Positions 15,786 through 20,010 of a stretch of 20,010 nt of DNA are shown here, piece after piece. The notes beneath the pieces were generated by a model, which saw nothing but the letters and a program-made list of their open reading frames with translations, was not told where the DNA came from and did no database searches. The stretch is from a virus. Each line of letters starts with the position of its first letter. The first letter of the stretch is position 1. The stretch lies in the IMG/VR virus record IMGVR_UViG_3300020391_000022, positions 1 to 20,010 of that record, one strand, 5' to 3'. A program made the translations under genes and the position numbers.

Positions 15786-17948
15786 CTAATCTGCTTTTAA
15801 ATCATTTTGTTGAATATAAAATATTAACTCATCAATTAAAATTTGGTCATTTGATGAAAATGAAGGTTCACCTTTGAGCATTATAATTCCTTGAGAATTT
15901 TTAGCTATAGCTTGCCTTCTTTTTAACCCTCCAATAGTTACATTATCTACACTTACAGTATCCATTTCAAATCCATTTATATTAGTAACTACAGGTGATA
16001 ATTGTTGAGATTGTTCTTGTGTTGAATTTAATAATTGTTGAGATACTGATATTTGGGTTTGTGTTGTTTCACCTATTTCTTCAGCGCAACTTTGAATTAA
16101 AGCATCTAAAATATTTAATAATAATAAAACTTTTCTAAGTTCTTCAATTATTAATCTTAATTGTATTGTTCCTCCACCTAATTTAGATTTAAAAACTTCT
16201 ATTAAATCTTCAAATTTTTCTATTAAATCTTTAGCTATTAAAACAGGACCAACTGGGTTAGGTGTTGCTACTGTTGATGGAATAAAAGATTGTACCCCAA
16301 CATATATTTTAGCTGCAATAATTGCATCTTGTGCTGTATTAATAGTAATAGGGGGTATTTCCAAAAATTTATTTATTGAATTTATACTTGTATAAAGATT
16401 ATTTAATTGTTTAGTTAGTTTGTTTTTTTTATTAATAATTTTATTTAATTTTTCTAGATTAGAAGGACAAGTTTTAGGAAGATTAGTAATATTTTTAAGA
16501 ACCTCTTCATTAAATTTTGTAACTCCAAAAGCTACTACCATTTTTAAAATTGCAGGTATTAATCTATCTTGAATAGTTCTAAATAATTTTTTTAAAAGAT
16601 TAGATATAAAATCTTTTGGTGATTCTTCTTCTAATATTGCTTTTTGAGTTTCTGTTAAAGCTTTGTTTTCTATAATTTGTTCTTCTAGTTCTTCTTCAAT
16701 AGGAGTTAATTTAATATATCCTAAATCTTTTATAAAATCACCATTACCTTTAATTAATTGAATTGGATTACTTTGAGAGTAATCTTGAGCACTGACTATA
16801 GCTGTAAATTGTTTAAGTTTTTTTCCTGAGATGTTTGGAACTCTTGGATCACCTTTTGATTTTAAATATTCATATATTTTTCTATTTTGTAATATAACTT
16901 CATCATCACGGAAATTACCTGTTGGAATAATTCCAGCATCAACAGCATCTAAAATATCACTAGGAGTAATAAGTTCTCTAATTTCTATATCATTTAATTC
17001 TTTTGAGGATTCAAATGATTCATCATTAAATTGAATATTTAAACTAAAAGTACCATCAGTTTGAGAAGTTGCTTTTTCTTTTGAATCTGTATCTGATTGT
17101 ATACGAGCTCCAGGTATTGGGTTTTTTGAATTTTTATCTATTACAGTTCCTTTAAAAGATTCTGCTATTACTTCAACTTCTTTTAATAATTCATCATCTT
17201 CATCAAGTTCTATAACATTAAGGTTTATTTCTTTTGTTGTAGCTGTTACTTGTTTTGTTATAAATGAATCTACATAACCAGCATATGATATTTTAAGTTC
17301 ATATGTACCAACTGCTAAATCTTGAGATGAAGAGATTAATCCATCAAAATCTGTAGTTAAACCTTTACCTGTGAATTCTCCATTTTGGCTTATAGGTATA
17401 TTAGCATTAGGTAACTCTTCTTTAGTTGAAGAATCTATTACTTTTCCAGTGAATAATATTGATTGGATTGAAGGTTTTGGGGGATTAGGTGGGTATTTAG
17501 ATCTTACAATTTGTCCAGCATAAGTTAAAGATTGAAAATGATCAAGTCCATTAGGAGTTTGTGATGCATTAGGTACACCAGCTCCTCTAAAATCTGCTGG
17601 GCCAATTTGATAATTGGTACTTGGGATTCCACTTTTTATTGCATTGATAGCACTTTTTAATCTATTATCACTAGCAACCCAAGGTTCTATAATAAATATT
17701 TTAGATTTATCATTAACAGCTTTAGCTACTTGTAAAGCATATTTTCCAGCAGCACTATATAAAACAATAGGAGCATTTGGATATTTAATTATTGAAGATA
17801 ATAGTTTTTGTATTTCTGTATGGCCAAAATATAGTAATCCTTCATCTTCACCATATCCATCTAAAAATAATTGAGCTTGATCATTAGAACTAACAAGGTT
17901 AGTTATCCCAGTCATTAATATAACATTAATATTTTCTTTACTAGGCAT
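15786..17948 (-). CDS. multidomain tail protein: hydrolase-like N-terminus, two carboxypeptidase-regulatory-like domains, helical C-terminus
   Basis: A 720-residue protein. Residues 7-150 look like a Rossmann-type or alpha/beta-hydrolase domain: strand NVILMTG, then PIVLYSAAGKYALQVA with a possible nucleophile S65, strand KIFIIEPW, GPADFRGAG, and a final LDHFQSLTYAG with H137. Residues 166-247 are a carboxypeptidase-regulatory-like sandwich (FTGKVIDSSTKEELPNANI, GLTTDFDG, VGTYELKISYAGY). A second copy starts at 266 (KGTVIDKNSKNPIPGARI, QTDGTFSLNI) but seems interrupted by about 70 residues before it closes at 381-414 (DLGYIKLTP). Residues 420-640 are mostly helical, including a Leu-rich helix at 604-618, and the end is a compact beta segment plus the helix DQILIDELIFYIQ. 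No signal peptide is present. The gene overlaps the spike gene stop by one base. The regulatory-like domains are typical of Bacteroidetes surface proteins. Enzymatic activity is conjecture. Confidence 0.65.
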   Translation of the reverse strand: MPSKENINVILMTGITNLVSSNDQAQLFLDGYGEDEGLLYFGHTEIQKLLSSIIKYPNAPIVLYSAAGKYALQVAKAVNDKSKIFIIEPWVASDNRLKSAINAIKSGIPSTNYQIGPADFRGAGVPNASQTPNGLDHFQSLTYAGQIVRSKYPPNPPKPSIQSILFTGKVIDSSTKEELPNANIPISQNGEFTGKGLTTDFDGLISSSQDLAVGTYELKISYAGYVDSFITKQVTATTKEINLNVIELDEDDELLKEVEVIAESFKGTVIDKNSKNPIPGARIQSDTDSKEKATSQTDGTFSLNIQFNDESFESSKELNDIEIRELITPSDILDAVDAGIIPTGNFRDDEVILQNRKIYEYLKSKGDPRVPNISGKKLKQFTAIVSAQDYSQSNPIQLIKGNGDFIKDLGYIKLTPIEEELEEQIIENKALTETQKAILEEESPKDFISNLLKKLFRTIQDRLIPAILKMVVAFGVTKFNEEVLKNITNLPKTCPSNLEKLNKIINKKNKLTKQLNNLYTSINSINKFLEIPPITINTAQDAIIAAKIYVGVQSFIPSTVATPNPVGPVLIAKDLIEKFEDLIEVFKSKLGGGTIQLRLIIEELRKVLLLLNILDALIQSCAEEIGETTQTQISVSQQLLNSTQEQSQQLSPVVTNINGFEMDTVSVDNVTIGGLKRRQAIAKNSQGIIMLKGEPSFSSNDQILIDELIFYIQQNDLKAD

Positions 17949-19258
17949 TATTCAGCAAATGTTGTTTTTGATTTATAAGATTCTATTCTATTTTGAAAAG
18001 TAGTAATTAAACTTTCACAAGCTACAGCAGCTCCTATTACATTAGCTTTTGGTGCTGACACACCAGCAGGCCATATTGTATCTGATTGTAACATTTTACA
18101 TAAAAATGATAATTGATCCATTACTTTATTTAAATCAAATAAAAATTTATCACCTAAAATTAAAGGTTGAGAAGCTTCTTTACTACCTAGTTTAATATGA
18201 GTACCAACATCAACAACAAAATTTGCTTTAGTATCAAAATTAAAACCTTTTAAAGCTCCAAAACTTATAGTTCTTTGAGAACTTAATAATATATGATCTT
18301 TTTTTGAATTAAAAAGTAAACGTCCTGATGATATTATTACTTGATTTCCTGTATATGATGATGGTGATGATGGAATTTCACCCCAAGGCTCAGTGTATGA
18401 ATTATATTTAACACTAGCAGCTGAGATTGGAATTTGTTGATTTGATGTTAAATATATAGATGATTTATCATAGTTTATATCCTCAGTAATAGATGTCCAA
18501 CCCTCATCAGATGATTGAGGATTTTGTCCATTTCTTAAAATTATAATAGGATCTCCATTTTTACCCACCTTTGACCAATTATTCAAGTATGGATTTTGAT
18601 CTGTAACTCTAAAATTGGATTTTAATGATTTAGCAGTACTACCAAATCTAATACTATTACCCCATCTACCTTCATATATTATATCACCTGCAAAAGGTAA
18701 TAATGGATGAATATTATTTCTTTCTATAAAAGTATCTTGTGAAATATTTTTATCACTATTTAGTCTTATACTATTTCCATCTTTGATTTCAGAGTTATAA
18801 TCTGTTTTTCTAATAGGAGATCCAGCGTCTGTTTGAAAATAATCTTTATTTTGTGATGGAGGATTTTGTGGAGTAATTGGGTTTGGATAAGCATTATGAT
18901 GTGGGCTATTCCAAATTCCAATCATGTTAATATAATAAAAAGATTTAGAAGAAGTATTTCTTCCTATATTTTTAGTTGGTAATAAAAATAGTAAAACTAA
19001 TTCATTAACTAAAGGATATGCTGAATATTGAGGTATAAAGGGCTTAGCTGGTAATTGTTTATTAGAGCCAGGAAAATCATCTTCTTCAAAAAATATAGTT
19101 CCTATACTTGACCATCCCCCATATTTTTCAAATTTTGGATGTTGATCATTTAAAATAATATCTGTAACTCTACCTATTATTAATTTTTTATTAACATTAG
19201 ATAATAATGAATGTAATCCTGATGGGTATTCTAATTTATTAGATCTTTCTCTAAGCAT
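17948..19258 (-). CDS. gp5/VgrG-like baseplate hub or spike protein with OB fold
   Basis: A 436-residue protein likely to sit at the centre of the baseplate and pierce the outer membrane. Residues about 24-118 have the strand pattern of the gp5/gpV OB fold: KLIIGRVTDIILND, SIGTIFFEE, AKPFIPQYSAYPLVNELVLLFLLP, YYINMIGIWN. A middle region has GDIIYEGRWGNSIRFGST (191-208), also seen around spike shafts. Residues 305-372 are short beta repeats (NQVIISSGRLLFNS, DHILLSS, NFVVDVGTHIKLGS), compatible with a trimeric beta-helix. The last 60 residues are helical with C387 and C414. I find no lysozyme domain such as T4 gp5 carries between OB fold and helix. One-base overlaps join it to the small gene before and the 720-residue gene after. 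The alternative is a gp27-independent spike of another contractile system. Confidence 0.65.
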   Translation of the reverse strand: MLRERSNKLEYPSGLHSLLSNVNKKLIIGRVTDIILNDQHPKFEKYGGWSSIGTIFFEEDDFPGSNKQLPAKPFIPQYSAYPLVNELVLLFLLPTKNIGRNTSSKSFYYINMIGIWNSPHHNAYPNPITPQNPPSQNKDYFQTDAGSPIRKTDYNSEIKDGNSIRLNSDKNISQDTFIERNNIHPLLPFAGDIIYEGRWGNSIRFGSTAKSLKSNFRVTDQNPYLNNWSKVGKNGDPIIILRNGQNPQSSDEGWTSITEDINYDKSSIYLTSNQQIPISAASVKYNSYTEPWGEIPSSPSSYTGNQVIISSGRLLFNSKKDHILLSSQRTISFGALKGFNFDTKANFVVDVGTHIKLGSKEASQPLILGDKFLFDLNKVMDQLSFLCKMLQSDTIWPAGVSAPKANVIGAAVACESLITTFQNRIESYKSKTTFAE

Positions 19259-19611
19259 TAATCTTCTTCTTTTTTAGGTGGGAGTTGTAATTTTTCTATC
19301 TCTGAGAGTAATTGTTCTTTTTCTTCTTCAGATATACCAAATCCATTATCTTCATTACCTTCATTTGCAAATATACGTTGAAAAATAGTGGCTACTTTTA
19401 TAAGTGCTTCATCATTTTTAATGCCTAATTCCATGTATTCTTTTATAAGTGGTACAATCATTGTAGCATCACCTATATCACTAATTAATGGTTTTAATTC
19501 ACTAATTAAAGCACTAATTTGTTTTTCTTTTTTCTTTTGATTATCATATATCTCTTTCAAGAGATCAGAGTAGGATTTTTTCCCAAATACTTTTTTATCT
19601 AAATGACTCAT
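19258..19611 (-). CDS. small helical protein before the spike gene, unknown function
   Basis: A 117-residue, highly charged and mostly helical protein. A basic N-terminus (SHLDKKVFGKKSYSDLLKEI) leads into a long predicted helix (KKKEKQISALISELKPLISD), then IVPLIKEYMELGIKNDEAL and a second helical stretch ending in an acidic tail (SEEEKEQLLSEIEKLQLP). There are no cysteines or membrane segments. The start overlaps nothing and follows a 35-bp gap; the stop overlaps the ATG of the spike gene, which suggests coupled expression and perhaps a chaperone-like or assembly role. That role is inference; I do not recognise the family. Confidence 0.6.
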   Translation of the reverse strand: MSHLDKKVFGKKSYSDLLKEIYDNQKKKEKQISALISELKPLISDIGDATMIVPLIKEYMELGIKNDEALIKVATIFQRIFANEGNEDNGFGISEEEKEQLLSEIEKLQLPPKKEED

Positions 19612-19646
19612 AGTTAATAAGTTTTATTGGTAATAAATATAGATAT
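19612..19646 (-). promoter_or_regulatory. gap with variant ATATTTAT element
   Basis: On the minus strand ATATTTATTA runs from 19640 to 19631, 19 bases before the ATG at 19611. It shares ATATTTAT with three other gaps. No Shine-Dalgarno sequence lies before the ATG and no terminator hairpin is visible after the upstream stop codon. Confidence 0.28.
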
Positions 19647-20010
19647 CTAATCTTCTTGAAATTCTACATAACCTGTATCTAAAAAATATATATAATTATC
19701 TTTAAATAAATTATATAATCTATTAGCTATTTTAGTAATTTTAGGTGTTTTAACCTCTAAACCATTAGTAGCCATTATTTCTCTAATGTAAATGTAAAGT
19801 GCTTTTTTATTAAAAATTTCAATACTCTCTCTTTTTCTAAATAATTCTAATATAGCATCTGCTATTTGAGCATCATTACCTTTAGGGAAAAATTTATCAA
19901 AATTATCTTCAATATATTTAATATATCTATCTATAAAATAAGATAGTTTTTCAATTCCTTTATCTCCTTCTATATTGTAAGAGTATTTTTCATCTTTATA
20001 TAAATCTTCA
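19647..20010 (-). CDS. uncharacterised protein, C-terminal 120 residues (5' part outside window)
   Basis: An open frame enters from the right edge and ends with TAG at 19649-19647, giving 120 visible residues. It is charged and helical: EDLYKDEKYSYNIEGDKGI, IDRYIKYIEDNFDKFFP, then DAILELFRKRESIEIFNKKA and LYIYIREI, and a C-terminal KITKIANRLYNLFKDNYIYF followed by an acidic tail, EFQED. The helix-rich basic middle could bind nucleic acid or RNA polymerase, but I recognise no specific family. The base composition and lack of spacing resemble the downstream genes, so it is probably a true coding region of the same operon. Its start and total length cannot be seen. Confidence 0.65.
   Translation of the reverse strand, partial: EDLYKDEKYSYNIEGDKGIEKLSYFIDRYIKYIEDNFDKFFPKGNDAQIADAILELFRKRESIEIFNKKALYIYIREIMATNGLEVKTPKITKIANRLYNLFKDNYIYFLDTGYVEFQED

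Noticed and set aside
1-20010. tRNA genes, CRISPR arrays, insertion sequences, attachment sites and intrinsic terminators
   Set aside because: Coding sequence covers nearly the whole window. The gaps are 59 bp or less, and I saw no cloverleaf, regularly spaced repeat, transposase or GC-rich hairpin with a T-run.

Overview
This 20 kb window is a gene-dense, very AT-rich piece of a tailed-phage genome with a contractile (T4/P2-type) tail. All recognisable genes lie on the minus strand, so transcription runs from right to left. Neighbouring genes overlap by one base (TAATG junctions) or are separated by only a few bases; the largest gap is 59 bp. No tRNA, rRNA, CRISPR array, insertion sequence or clear intrinsic terminator is visible.

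The likely host is a member of the Bacteroidetes (for example a marine flavobacterium). The evidence is indirect. One virion protein carries two carboxypeptidase-regulatory-like domains of the kind found at the N-terminus of SusC/TonB receptors. Start codons almost never have a Shine-Dalgarno sequence and instead sit in A/T-rich leaders. Several tail proteins are rich in Ser-Gly-Ser loops. A different host of a low-GC T4-like marine phage cannot be excluded.

Layout in transcription order: (1) 20010-19258, two small uncharacterised proteins, the first cut by the window edge. (2) 19258-15786, a gp5/VgrG-like spike protein and a 720-residue multidomain protein (possible alpha/beta hydrolase-like N-terminus, two carboxypeptidase-regulatory-like domains, helical C-terminus). 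(3) 15761-13121, a small helical protein, then the baseplate-wedge proteins gp25 (P2 gpW type) and gp6 (P2 gpJ type). (4) 13109-11119, a protein with an internal duplication, a DNRLRE-like protein and a small coiled-coil protein. (5) 11119-6404, a 1571-residue protein with a P2 gpI/T4 gp7-like region and a LamG-like insert. (6) 6397-1240, five uncharacterised structural proteins, two of them paralogues, probably baseplate periphery or fibres. (7) 1231-779, a GIY-YIG endonuclease. (8) 757-1, a CHC2/TOPRIM DNA primase cut by the left edge, apparently starting with GTG.

The order spike, gp25, gp6, gpI/gp7 matches the conserved core of contractile-tail baseplates, so groups 2-6 most likely form a late baseplate operon. 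The interspersed genes are candidates for baseplate parts specific to this phage lineage. The endonuclease sits exactly at the border between this structural block and a replication gene.
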